A stretch of 64,000 nt of DNA from Aureisphaera sp963669405 (GTDB taxonomy: Bacteria; Bacteroidota; Bacteroidia; Flavobacteriales; Flavobacteriaceae), in NCBI GenBank assembly GCA_963669405.2, contig CAXXHF010000002.1, forward strand, positions 1,302,001 through 1,366,000. The letters run 5' to 3'. The position numbers and the translations under genes are program-made. Below, one piece after another: positions 44,062 to 52,893 of the stretch. The number at the start of each line of letters is the position of its first letter. The first letter of the stretch is position 1. Below the pieces are notes generated by a model. That model had not been told where the DNA came from, searched no databases, and saw nothing but the letters and a program-made list of their open reading frames with translations.

Positions 44062-46098
44062 ATGTCTTCTATTCGACAATTGGCCGCAATTATGTTCACC
44101 GATATTGAGGGATACACGGCCCTTATGGGAAACAATGAAGAACATGCCATTGCCATCCGCAATAAACACCGAAGCATTTTTGAACATACCAATTCTGCAT
44201 TTGAAGGAAAGATAGTACAATACTTTGGAGATGGAACCTTAAGTGTTTTTACAAGTGCCGTTCAAGCCGTAGAATGTGCCCTAGAAATGCAATTGGCATT
44301 TGTACAGGCTGGTCTGCCCGTACGTATTGGAATCCACATGGGAGATATTGTTTATTCTGAAGAGGATATCATGGGCGATGCCGTAAATGTTGCATCCCGT
44401 ATTGAATCCTGTGCAATTGCTGGTAGTATTTTGATTTCGGACAAAGTACACGATCAGATTCGGAACAGACCACAAATAGAAACTGAATTTTTAGACGCCT
44501 ATGAATTCAAGAACGTAGAAGGAACTATCCCGCTATTTGCAATCGCCAACGACGGACTCAAAATTCCAGATCCTAAATCTATTAAAGGCAAACTAAAGGA
44601 GCCAAAAAATGGAGAATTAAAAGGTCCCTATCGCAGACGTCATTGGTTTGCCATTGGTGTTATAACAGCGCTTGCTCTTTTCTTTCTTTACTTTCAATTC
44701 TTTTCAGGCCCTAAACCCCCAGAAGATCTTTCCATAGCGGTTTTACCTTTCGAAAACCTGAGTTCAGAACCAGATTCCGACTTATTCCGGGATGGAATTA
44801 CTGAAGACCTTCTTACACAACTATCCAAACTAAGTACCTTACGTGTTATCTCACGAAAATCAGTTTCTAGATACATTGATACAGATAAAACCCTTCCCCA
44901 AATAGCCAAAGAATTGAACGTTTCCCTAATATTGGAAGGTAGCATTCGAAAACAAGGTGATCAGGTACGTGTATCCGCCCATTTAATCAACACCCAAAAC
45001 GATGAACAGCTTTGGGCAGATACTTACGACAAAACACTAACGGATTTGTTTACCATTCAGACCGAGATCTCTGAAGAAATAGTGAATTCACTTGAAATCA
45101 ACCTTACATCTGATGAACAATTGAAACTGGCCGAAATTCAAACCCAAAATATAGAGGCCTACAAGCTATTCCTTATGGGTCGAAAAGAGGCTGATAAACG
45201 AAACAAGGAAAGTATTGCCAAGAGTATTCAGCTATATGAGCAAGCTCTTCAATTAGATCCCAATTATGCCGAAGCCATGGCAGAAATTGCCAATTCCATT
45301 TATCTAGAAACCTACTATGCCAACCGTGATCCAAATGAAGCCGCAACTACGGCAAAAACCTATTTGGATAAGGCCGAAAAGATTAATGATCAAGTGGTTC
45401 GAATATATTCTGTACGTGGACTTATCAATAATATTGAAGGAAAATACGAACAAGCAAAGGCAGCCTTTGAACGTGCCATTTCCATATCTCCCAACGACGT
45501 CACTACCCGTAGACAATACTCCACTTTTTTCTTCTATAATAAGCAATATAAAGATCAATTGATCCAGGCAGAAATTGCCTATCGGTTAGACCCTTTATCT
45601 TTCGCAACAGCCAATACTTACTTTACCGCGCTTGTTGAAAACTACAAGTTTGAAGAAGCAGAACGGTTAATGAAACAAGTGGAACAGAATAATGTTGAAA
45701 ACAATGAGTTTGTCATTAATCGTGCTTTTTTTAGGCTATATACAGCCATGGAAGATTACCAAAGTGCCATTCCTCCTCTAGAGAAACTAGCTTCTGAAGA
45801 ATATGCCTTCAATAGATTTCTTGCTTACAGTTATGGAAAAGTTGGAGATACATCTAATGTCTATCGCATCATAAATCGAATCAAGAACCTTGATGTAGAT
45901 GATGAAGGTGGCAAAAATTACCTTCAAGCCATGTCTTTTGCTGGAATTCAAAAACTGGATAGTGTGTTCTATTACCTTGACACCATTCGCAACAAACGTT
46001 CTGGATTATTTAGGCGGGAACATACTATTTTTTTCAAATCCATTCATGATGATCCTCGGTATCCTGAAATCCTAAGAGCTCACGGTATACAAAAGTGA
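44062..46098 (+). CDS. class III adenylate/guanylate cyclase with TolB-like and TPR domains
   Basis: The start is taken at 44062 (MSSIRQLAAIMFTDIEGYTA), giving about 678 residues. Residues 8-170 are a class III cyclase domain with a metal-binding Asp in MFTDIEGYT and the second in YFGDGTLSVF. One transmembrane helix at about 197-215 is followed by a TolB-N/FlgO-like domain (SIAVLPFENLSSEPDSD..FRDGITEDLL..LS..S..RVISR, about 225-350) and then TPR repeats to the end. Such proteins are common in rhizobia and Bacteroidota. The product could feed the cyclic-nucleotide-binding activator encoded 4 kb on, which is inference. Confidence 0.9.
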   Translation: MSSIRQLAAIMFTDIEGYTALMGNNEEHAIAIRNKHRSIFEHTNSAFEGKIVQYFGDGTLSVFTSAVQAVECALEMQLAFVQAGLPVRIGIHMGDIVYSEEDIMGDAVNVASRIESCAIAGSILISDKVHDQIRNRPQIETEFLDAYEFKNVEGTIPLFAIANDGLKIPDPKSIKGKLKEPKNGELKGPYRRRHWFAIGVITALALFFLYFQFFSGPKPPEDLSIAVLPFENLSSEPDSDLFRDGITEDLLTQLSKLSTLRVISRKSVSRYIDTDKTLPQIAKELNVSLILEGSIRKQGDQVRVSAHLINTQNDEQLWADTYDKTLTDLFTIQTEISEEIVNSLEINLTSDEQLKLAEIQTQNIEAYKLFLMGRKEADKRNKESIAKSIQLYEQALQLDPNYAEAMAEIANSIYLETYYANRDPNEAATTAKTYLDKAEKINDQVVRIYSVRGLINNIEGKYEQAKAAFERAISISPNDVTTRRQYSTFFFYNKQYKDQLIQAEIAYRLDPLSFATANTYFTALVENYKFEEAERLMKQVEQNNVENNEFVINRAFFRLYTAMEDYQSAIPPLEKLASEEYAFNRFLAYSYGKVGDTSNVYRIINRIKNLDVDDEGGKNYLQAMSFAGIQKLDSVFYYLDTIRNKRSGLFRREHTIFFKSIHDDPRYPEILRAHGIQK

Positions 46099-46111
46099 AA
46101 CTTTACTTCTC

Positions 46112-49100
46112 CTAAAGTTGCATGAATTCTGCTTCTTGCAATTTGGGTTTCTCAACTTGATTAACAAAAAATGCATACCGTTTATTTACTCTTTGCTGTA
46201 ATGCCTCTATCATCTTCGGACTATAGTATGCTGACATTGGGTTTGAAATTTTTCTAAATCGCTTTTCCATCTTCAGATAATCCTCAACCAACATACTCGG
46301 TTTTGTTGAATCTAATTGTAATGATTGTTTCAATCGGGGATCGTTTCTATACAGCAACCAACTTCCCGAATCTACCAAAGCTTGATGGTATTTCTGGGGT
46401 TCTCTCATATTAATACCATGAGATTCGCTATGACAATAAGCAAGTACTAGGGAAGGGCCATCATATGATTCTGCCTCTAACAAGGCCTTTGCTAATTGCT
46501 CCGGATCTGCTCCATAAGAAACTGATGCCACATACACATGATCATAAGTCATTGCTATACGCCCCAAATCCTTTTTTGATCTAAATCCATTGGCTGCCAT
46601 TGGAGAAGCCTTGGAAAATTGCCCGCCAGTATTTTCGTAGAGTTCGTTGTCTAAGACCAATATATTTACATTGGCTCCAGACGCCAAAACATGATCCAAA
46701 CCACCATACCCAATATCATAGGCCCAGCCATCACCCCCAACCAACCACACACTCTTATTAAGTAAAGAGTTAAGATTATTTACTATTGGACTCTTAGCAC
46801 CGCAAAGTGATTTCCACTCAGAAAGAAGCATTCGTTGTTCCTCCACAGATTTTTGATCCATATTTTCTTCCTCCCATATACGGAACCAATCAGGCTTATT
46901 TGTTTTGAGCCAGTTTTTAACCCTTGCCCTTTCTTGATCGTATTGATAACGCATACCCAATCCAAATTCGGCATTATTTTCAAAAAGTGAATTGGACCAT
47001 ACCGGCCCCCTACCTTCTTCGTTTTTTTGCCATGGTGAATATCCCGCAGTTCCTGCAATGATGGAAGAAGAACCCGTTGCATTTGCCATTACCAATGAAT
47101 CTCCAAAAAGTTGAGATAATAGCTTTAAATAAACAGATATTGCAGCACCTTTATTAGATATGGGATACTTGTAATAAGCAGGCAATAATTGAAGCTGAGA
47201 CAGTTTTGTTTTCTCCAGAACAGATGTACTCACTTGAGGAATTTTAGAAAAGAATTTCCAATGTTTCGTTCTTGTTTTATCAGGTAAATCTGTTTCCTTC
47301 AAAGCATTTTCAGGGCAACTAGTAACACAATTTAAACAGCCATCGCATTGTGAAGTGTTAACTTGAATACTGAATAAACCATCCTCTTTCAATCCTAGTG
47401 ACTCATTAGCTGCAACCAAAGGAAAATCCAAAGGCGCAATAGCTCCAAAAGAAGAATTGAATGCCTTGGCTTCTAAAGCACCTGTTGGGCAAACCACACT
47501 ACAGAGCCCACATTGAGTACACTTTTCTGAATTCCAATCTGGAATAAAATATGGGGTATTATCTTCCATTAGTTCTTGCTCATTTCCATTCTCTTTGGAT
47601 AGTTTAGGTAATTCATCAGAGTGATTCCCCAAGTATCTATGATATACAAATTGAAATGCCTCTTTTAGTACTGCATTAGGTAAGGATGCAGAAACAGTTA
47701 TCCAAATAAGTTCGCATTGCTTATGGGTCAACAATTGTATTAAATTATGTAGCTCCTTTAAAGATTTCGTTTTCTTTTCATTAGGTCCAGCTATATATAG
47801 TGTACCCCCTTCCTTTAGCATACTTAGCTCTGTACCCAACCAAGGTATGCTCTCCCAATGAGCAATGATTGTTTTTGAGTACTTTACTAAATGATTTTGT
47901 AAAATAGGTTCTTGGGACCACCTCAATTGTACTTTCTTAAATGGCTCATTCTTTAGATAAGTAACGTATGTGTTTCCTTGAACATGCTCATTTCCATCTT
48001 TTTGAAGGTTGTCCATTACACTTCTAATATCAAACTCCCTGTCTTTGTTGTGAATGAAAAGCGTATCAGAAATAGGGCTGAAGGGATCTTCGGTTTCAGA
48101 AACCATAGAATCCAAAAATAAGGGAGATACTGTCTTCTCGTCGTTAAGACGATTGAAAATAGACAGCAACATATCCGAAGTTAGGGGATAACCCGACAGC
48201 CCATAGCAAATACTATTTACCATTGGAAGTTCAAGTAATTGATGCGAATGGTAAGCGACCAATACATTACTAGAGGCTTCTTGAAAAATGGGACCCCCTT
48301 GTAATGTATTATCCATTCCTGCTTCTAAAGTGTACAAATGCGTACAAGTAAGGGGTAATGCTTTTATAAAATGTTCAAGACTAAAAGGCTTGAACAGCCT
48401 AATAATAATTACCCCTGTCTTATATCCGTTATCATTTAATTTGGCAACTGCCTCCTGAGCAGGACCCGCAGCTGAACCCATCACCATAAAAACATGAGTA
48501 GCTTCGGGGTGGCCATAATAATCGAAAAGACGATATCGCCTACCCGTTATCATTTCGAAATCCAACATAGATTGCTCTAGTTGTGTCGGTAGTTTTTTAT
48601 AATATTCAGCATGTGTTTTACGAGTTTCAAAAAACTCTGTACCACTTTGAGCAACACCTATTGCCTGAGGTTTTTCAGGTGAAAGCCCCTGATTCCTGTG
48701 TGTTAATATTTCTTTTTTAGGCCACAGCGTTTCAAGTTGTTCGTGGGTAAGTTCATTAATGTTTTCTATGGAATGGGATGTCTTAAATCCATCAAAGAAA
48801 TGTAAAAAGGGGATGCTACTCTTATGTGTTGCTATATGAGCAATACAAGCCAAATCTTGAGCTTCTTGCACCGTAGAGCTACCCAACAACGCATACCCAC
48901 TATCACGAACCGCCATTATATCTGTATGATCTGAAAAGATGCTAAGGCCTTGCTTTGCAATGGTTCGAGTAGCTACATGAATTACATTGGGCAATAAAGA
49001 ACCTGCCATTCGGTACATTGTTGGCAACATGAGCAGTAATCCTTGAGAAGAAGTAAATGTAGTTCCCAATCCACCACATTGAATGGAACCGTGCAAAGCA

Positions 49101-49294
49101 CCCGCCACTCCTCCTTCACTCTGCCAATTGGATTGTGTAGGAACCATGCCTTCCAAATTTGGTTCGTTATTCAAACTCCATTCTGTAGCCCAATCTATCA
49201 TGGGAGTAGCTGGTGTAATTGGATAGGTAGGAATCGTATCACTCATAAGGTAAGCAACACGGGCTACGGCTTGGTTTGCGTCTGTGAGTTTCAT
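46112..49294 (-). CDS. nifJ: pyruvate:ferredoxin (flavodoxin) oxidoreductase, single-chain
   Basis: The 1060-residue homodimer-type PFOR has an N-terminal alpha-like domain (YPITPATPMIDW, EGGVAGALHG), a middle domain, a two-cluster ferredoxin domain with CTQCGLCSVVCP and CDGCLNCVTSCP (about 590-665), and a TPP-binding domain with GGDGWAYDIGYGGLDHVL and ENTGGQFSKASP. It converts pyruvate plus CoA to acetyl-CoA and CO2, reducing ferredoxin. Length is slightly under the usual 1170-1200 residues. It lies downstream of an OsmC gene that has a sigma-54 type promoter, separated by a strong hairpin. Confidence 0.9.
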   Translation of the reverse strand: MKLTDANQAVARVAYLMSDTIPTYPITPATPMIDWATEWSLNNEPNLEGMVPTQSNWQSEGGVAGALHGSIQCGGLGTTFTSSQGLLLMLPTMYRMAGSLLPNVIHVATRTIAKQGLSIFSDHTDIMAVRDSGYALLGSSTVQEAQDLACIAHIATHKSSIPFLHFFDGFKTSHSIENINELTHEQLETLWPKKEILTHRNQGLSPEKPQAIGVAQSGTEFFETRKTHAEYYKKLPTQLEQSMLDFEMITGRRYRLFDYYGHPEATHVFMVMGSAAGPAQEAVAKLNDNGYKTGVIIIRLFKPFSLEHFIKALPLTCTHLYTLEAGMDNTLQGGPIFQEASSNVLVAYHSHQLLELPMVNSICYGLSGYPLTSDMLLSIFNRLNDEKTVSPLFLDSMVSETEDPFSPISDTLFIHNKDREFDIRSVMDNLQKDGNEHVQGNTYVTYLKNEPFKKVQLRWSQEPILQNHLVKYSKTIIAHWESIPWLGTELSMLKEGGTLYIAGPNEKKTKSLKELHNLIQLLTHKQCELIWITVSASLPNAVLKEAFQFVYHRYLGNHSDELPKLSKENGNEQELMEDNTPYFIPDWNSEKCTQCGLCSVVCPTGALEAKAFNSSFGAIAPLDFPLVAANESLGLKEDGLFSIQVNTSQCDGCLNCVTSCPENALKETDLPDKTRTKHWKFFSKIPQVSTSVLEKTKLSQLQLLPAYYKYPISNKGAAISVYLKLLSQLFGDSLVMANATGSSSIIAGTAGYSPWQKNEEGRGPVWSNSLFENNAEFGLGMRYQYDQERARVKNWLKTNKPDWFRIWEEENMDQKSVEEQRMLLSEWKSLCGAKSPIVNNLNSLLNKSVWLVGGDGWAYDIGYGGLDHVLASGANVNILVLDNELYENTGGQFSKASPMAANGFRSKKDLGRIAMTYDHVYVASVSYGADPEQLAKALLEAESYDGPSLVLAYCHSESHGINMREPQKYHQALVDSGSWLLYRNDPRLKQSLQLDSTKPSMLVEDYLKMEKRFRKISNPMSAYYSPKMIEALQQRVNKRYAFFVNQVEKPKLQEAEFMQL

Positions 49295-49307
49295 GGGTAA
49301 GGAATGA

Positions 49308-49340
49308 AAGAAGGGCTATCCCAAATGGATAGCCCTTCTT
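49308..49340 (-). terminator. 14-bp perfect hairpin between osmC and the PFOR gene
   Basis: AAGAAGGGCTATCC (49308-49321) pairs perfectly with GGATAGCCCTTCTT (49327-49340) around a 5-base loop, starting 3 bases after the osmC stop. On the minus strand it is followed by TTCATTCC rather than a clean T run, so it may be a leaky terminator or attenuator before the PFOR start at 49294, or an mRNA stabiliser. Confidence 0.6.
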
Positions 49341-49343
49341 GGA

Positions 49344-49895
49344 TTAATTTTCGAATACAATGTTTACCGGGGTAGGGTTGGTAATCATATCGAATACTGG
49401 TGAGAATTGTGAAAGTGCTCTTAACTGGTCCTCAGATGCATCACTTTTTACTTTGAACTTCACTTCAATTCCATTGAATCCCTTGCGAACCTCAGGATCC
49501 AATCCTAAAAATCCTTTTAAATCTACTCCACCTTTTAAGTTGGACTCCATACCTTCAATATCGATTCCCTGAGCAGCTGCGTGGTATGTCATTGCAGCAG
49601 TAAGGCAAGATCCCAAGGCATGAAGAACAAATTCAGCAGGGTTTGCAGCCAAATCCTGTCCAAGAAGGACTTCAGGATGATCAGCCTCCATAGTAAAGGT
49701 GTCTTTTCGAGACGTGTCTTCCTCACCAACACCATAGAATCCTTTAATGCTGGAAACGCAATGTCCTCCAGTAATCCAATTGTTCTTAGCTCTAAATTCG
49801 AATTTCGCTAAAGAAGCATCGTTTTGAACTGCCTCTATGGTAGCTCCTAATTGTTCAACGTTTACTCCGTTTTTCATTTTGTCTGTTGTAATCAT
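49344..49895 (-). CDS. OsmC family peroxiredoxin-like protein
   Basis: From ATG 49895 the protein is about 183 residues; the ORF extends to 49943 but that would overlap the promoter. It shows OsmC features: two cysteines in GGHCVSSIKGF (about 44) and ALGSCLTAAMTYHAA (about 93), with an NPAEFVLHALGSC helix. OsmC/Ohr enzymes reduce organic hydroperoxides; this group also includes proteins of unknown activity. A GG-N10-GC promoter lies 44 bases upstream. Confidence 0.9.
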   Translation of the reverse strand: MITTDKMKNGVNVEQLGATIEAVQNDASLAKFEFRAKNNWITGGHCVSSIKGFYGVGEEDTSRKDTFTMEADHPEVLLGQDLAANPAEFVLHALGSCLTAAMTYHAAAQGIDIEGMESNLKGGVDLKGFLGLDPEVRKGFNGIEVKFKVKSDASEDQLRALSQFSPVFDMITNPTPVNIVFEN

Positions 49896-49938
49896 TTTAA
49901 AAGTTTTTATAGTTAACAAATTTTGACAATGACATATA

Positions 49939-49957
49939 AGCATTTGTTATGCCAAAA
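49939..49957 (-). promoter_or_regulatory. sigma-54 (RpoN) -24/-12 promoter of osmC
   Basis: On the minus strand TTTTGGCATAACAAATGCT holds GG and GC 12 bases apart (consensus TGGCAC-N5-TTGCT), with T-GGCA and the GC dinucleotide matching. The predicted transcription start is about 49929, 34 bases before the start codon. The adjacent gene encodes a sigma-54 activator, supporting the call. Confidence 0.75.
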
Positions 49958-50010
49958 CACATAATTAACTGATTGTCAATAATTTAAATGATTATAGGTG
50001 AAGAATAAAC

Positions 50011-50068
50011 GTTACGATATTTCGTTAAATAATGAAGTATCGTAATAGATGTTACGAGATCTCGTAAC
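50011..50068 (-). promoter_or_regulatory. three upstream activator sites for the sigma-54 activator
   Basis: A perfect 18-bp palindrome GTTACGAGATCTCGTAAC (50051-50068), a degenerate copy GTTACGATATTTCGTTAA (50011-50028, 14 of 18 identical) and a weaker half-conserved copy around 50029-50046 (TATCGTAA half site) lie about 55-110 bp upstream of the -24/-12 promoter. This is the usual distance for enhancer sites of a sigma-54 activator. The palindrome touches the activator's stop codon. Confidence 0.7.
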
Positions 50069-51900
50069 TATATGGGTCTTTTAATATTCAAGGCCTTAAT
50101 ACGTGATTGAAGTGTAGTGGGAACCATGCCTATTAGTTCTGCGGCACCATTGGGGCCAGAAACCTTCCATTGACATTGCTTAAGAGCCTTGATAATATTC
50201 TCTCTTTCCAATGATTGAAGCTCTTTTTGTGTGAAGACTTTATTTTCTGGTATTGTGTTATTAGTATCTAAATTATTTGTTTCTGAAAGTATTTGATTCC
50301 AATCTACTTTCCCACGATTGGAAAGAATCACGGCTCGTTCCAATACATTTTGCAATTCTCTTACATTTCCTTTCCAATGGCATTCTTTCAATCGTTCTTG
50401 GATAAGCTTGGTTAATGGAATAGGTGATTTCCCAAATTTAATTGCCATTTGCTTCAGCATGAATTCTGCAATGTGCACAACGTCCTCCCCCCTTTCCCTT
50501 AGAGCGGGAACATGAACAGGGAAAACATGAAGCCTATAATACAAATCTTCACGGAACTGCCCCTTCTTGGAACGCTTCAGAAGATCGCGATGGGTTGCTG
50601 CTAAAATCCTGACATCCACTTTCAGCGTTTCATTACTTCCCACAGGTTCAAATTCCCCTTCTTGAATAACTCGAAGTAATTTTGGTTGTAAGGCAATGGG
50701 AAGTTCGCCAATTTCGTCCAAAAAAAGCGTGCCTTTGTCTGCAAGCAAAAATCTACCTTTCCTATCTTGTGCAGCTCCAGTAAACGCGCCTTTTACATGA
50801 CCAAACAATTCACTTTCAATGAGGTTTTCAGGTATTGCACCACAATTTATACGTATCATGGAGTGGTCTTTCCTAGCACTTGCATGGTGAATGGCTCTTG
50901 CAACCAATTCTTTACCGGTTCCTGTTTCTCCAGTAATTAAAACAGTTGCCGAAGTAGGCGCCACATGTTCTATTTGTTGCAATACATTTTTCATTGCAGG
51001 AGCTTCTGCTATAATTCCGTTGTGTGTGGTAAGCTGATCGATCTCAGATTTGAGATATTGGGTTTCTGAAGTGAGCTTTTCTATTGTCTTCTCTGCACGC
51101 AATCGATCTTCTATATTCCTCATAATCATAACAAAAGAAGATGATTGATTGTGATCAATACAACTTAACGTTGTTTCGTGGCGTGTTAAACGACCTTCAG
51201 AACCAATAAGTTCAATCCATTGCTCTAAAACGCCTTCTTTTACAACAGACTCAGACAACTTTGTTTCGATGAGCTCCCGACTTTTATCTGACAAGAACAA
51301 AAGAAAATTTCTTCCAATGACATCCTCATTCTGCAAAATTTCATGAGCTGCAGGATTTGTATGAATGATCAGCCCTTTTTTATCGATCATGAAAATGGGG
51401 TCCCGCGCACTCCTAATAAGCCCATCCATTTCGTCTTTGGTATGCTGCAGTGCCATTTTAGAAACTGCCAGTTCTTCCTGGACAGCGTCTAACATACGGT
51501 GGCGCCGCACAAGATCTTTTAGGATTGCGCCTACATATCCATCATCTTCACGCATCCATTGGGAAAAACGGGTCGAAGAAATACTCACCACCTGAGTAGG
51601 TTGTATAGCAGTAACAGAAGCAGAGCGCTCTTGTTGATCAAACATGGAATATTCGCCGAAATATTCGCCCTCCGAAAGGATAGCGAAGATGTGTTTTTCT
51701 TGATGTATCTTAACTTGTCCATTAATTATGACATAAAGAGCATCACCCCTGCTCCCTTTTTTAAAGATCGTTTCCCCTTTATGATAGCTCAACAGGTCAA
51801 GCCCTTCACAAAGTGACATTAATTGATCGTCACTTAGGCTTGTGAAGAAAGAAACTTTTTTAAGAACAGTAAGTATATGATCCATATCAAGGCTTTCCAT
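50068..51900 (-). CDS. sigma-54-dependent activator with cNMP-binding and PAS domains
   Basis: The start is taken at 51900 (MESLDMDHILTVLKK), giving about 610 residues. Residues 10-125 form a CRP-type cyclic-nucleotide-binding domain with EGEYFGEYSMFDQQERSASV (phosphate-binding Glu and Arg present). Residues about 150-265 form a PAS domain, 290-530 an AAA+ sigma-54 interaction domain with GETGTGKELVARAIH, GAFTGA and GTLFLDEIGELP, and the end is a Fis-type helix-turn-helix (ELIGMVPTTLQSRIKALNI). It should activate the adjacent osmC promoter, in response to a nucleotide and/or a PAS signal. Confidence 0.93.
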   Translation of the reverse strand: MESLDMDHILTVLKKVSFFTSLSDDQLMSLCEGLDLLSYHKGETIFKKGSRGDALYVIINGQVKIHQEKHIFAILSEGEYFGEYSMFDQQERSASVTAIQPTQVVSISSTRFSQWMREDDGYVGAILKDLVRRHRMLDAVQEELAVSKMALQHTKDEMDGLIRSARDPIFMIDKKGLIIHTNPAAHEILQNEDVIGRNFLLFLSDKSRELIETKLSESVVKEGVLEQWIELIGSEGRLTRHETTLSCIDHNQSSSFVMIMRNIEDRLRAEKTIEKLTSETQYLKSEIDQLTTHNGIIAEAPAMKNVLQQIEHVAPTSATVLITGETGTGKELVARAIHHASARKDHSMIRINCGAIPENLIESELFGHVKGAFTGAAQDRKGRFLLADKGTLFLDEIGELPIALQPKLLRVIQEGEFEPVGSNETLKVDVRILAATHRDLLKRSKKGQFREDLYYRLHVFPVHVPALRERGEDVVHIAEFMLKQMAIKFGKSPIPLTKLIQERLKECHWKGNVRELQNVLERAVILSNRGKVDWNQILSETNNLDTNNTIPENKVFTQKELQSLERENIIKALKQCQWKVSGPNGAAELIGMVPTTLQSRIKALNIKRPI

Positions 51901-52272
51901 GGGCAATTAAAGATAGTAATTACAATTAATTAACTCTTTTGAGTGGTTTCCAAAGTATTTCTTTCAACCAAAGGCTTGCACTCACATCTTGATGAAAATT
52001 CTCAACACAAGGAAAAATCTAATTCAATTCTGGATCTTGAAATATTATTGATAGTAACGGTTTTATCACTCTAATTGAGACAGCCATTTCGTGAACAGCA
52101 CATGTAACCTCCAGATTGCTTAACGGGCAAAACCTGTATCATTACAGGCTTCTACAGGTGAGGATTCATAAATACAGACTACTAATTATGAAATTTCGTG
52201 AGCAAAAAAAGAAATGACTTTGCCAATCTATAAAAAATCAGTTCCTTGTATTTTAATACCAAAAGGTGATTT
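51901..52272. other. gene-free stretch between the activator and the pilus-like operon
   Basis: Divergent genes flank it, so it must hold both promoters, but no strong -7/-33 pair was found. At 52132-52159 ACCTGTA (52132-52138) can pair with TACAGG (52143-52148, 4-base loop) or exactly with TACAGGT (52153-52159), giving two competing short hairpins. Nothing else is evident. Confidence 0.35.
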
Positions 52273-52893
52273 ATGAAACTTGTATTTCTTTCCGTTGTGT
52301 CCTTGATTCTATTAGGATTTATTAGTTCGGAAATTCAGAAAAAGGTCATTCGAACCAAACAACACGACATTCATTTTTATGTGTCCTTAAAATCAAAAAA
52401 AGCGGATAAGGAACGCATGTATTATTGGTATAAATCTGGAGAAATTCACACGACTATGGGAGCTGCTGGAGGGGAGTTGCTTCATTCGGATTATCTAAAG
52501 TATTTCAACGACAATCAACTTGCAGAAAAAGGTGTTTTTAGATATGGCCTTAAAGATGGTCTTTGGAAAGCTTGGTATCCTCAAGGAAATCTTAAGAAGA
52601 CTGAAGACTGGAGCAATGGTATAAAGGATGGGAAGTACAATGACTACAATGAAAATGGCGAATTAAGGATTTCTGGAAAGTATAGAAATGGCATAAAGCA
52701 TGGGGTTTGGGTAAATTTTGAAGCAAAGGACACTACCTGGTACGAGAAAGGAATAGCTTATAAGGAACCTCCAAAAATAGTTCAGAAACGAATGGACTCC
52801 ATCGCTGGAAAACAGCCTTTCCTAAAAAGAGCCATTAAACCCTTCAAGAAAATATTCAAAAAGAAAAATAAAGATAAGGACACCAAAGAATGA
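52273..52893 (+). CDS. MORN-repeat protein with N-terminal membrane anchor
   Basis: The 206-residue protein has an uncleaved or cleaved hydrophobic N terminus (about 3-18) and three MORN-type repeats at about residues 92-155 (FRYGLKDGLWKAWYPQG, WSNGIKDGKYNDYNENG, YRNGIKHGVWVNF). The C-terminal 40 residues are strongly basic (FKKIFKKKNKDKD). These repeats are often labelled YwqK-type antitoxin, but no toxin lies nearby. It is the first gene of the pilus-like train and overlaps the next by 4 bp, so a structural or scaffolding role is more likely. Confidence 0.85.
   Translation: MKLVFLSVVSLILLGFISSEIQKKVIRTKQHDIHFYVSLKSKKADKERMYYWYKSGEIHTTMGAAGGELLHSDYLKYFNDNQLAEKGVFRYGLKDGLWKAWYPQGNLKKTEDWSNGIKDGKYNDYNENGELRISGKYRNGIKHGVWVNFEAKDTTWYEKGIAYKEPPKIVQKRMDSIAGKQPFLKRAIKPFKKIFKKKNKDKDTKE

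Noticed and set aside
52273..52893. Toxin-antitoxin module because of YwqK-type (MORN) repeats
   Set aside because: No toxin-like partner is adjacent and the gene is coupled to a secretion operon.
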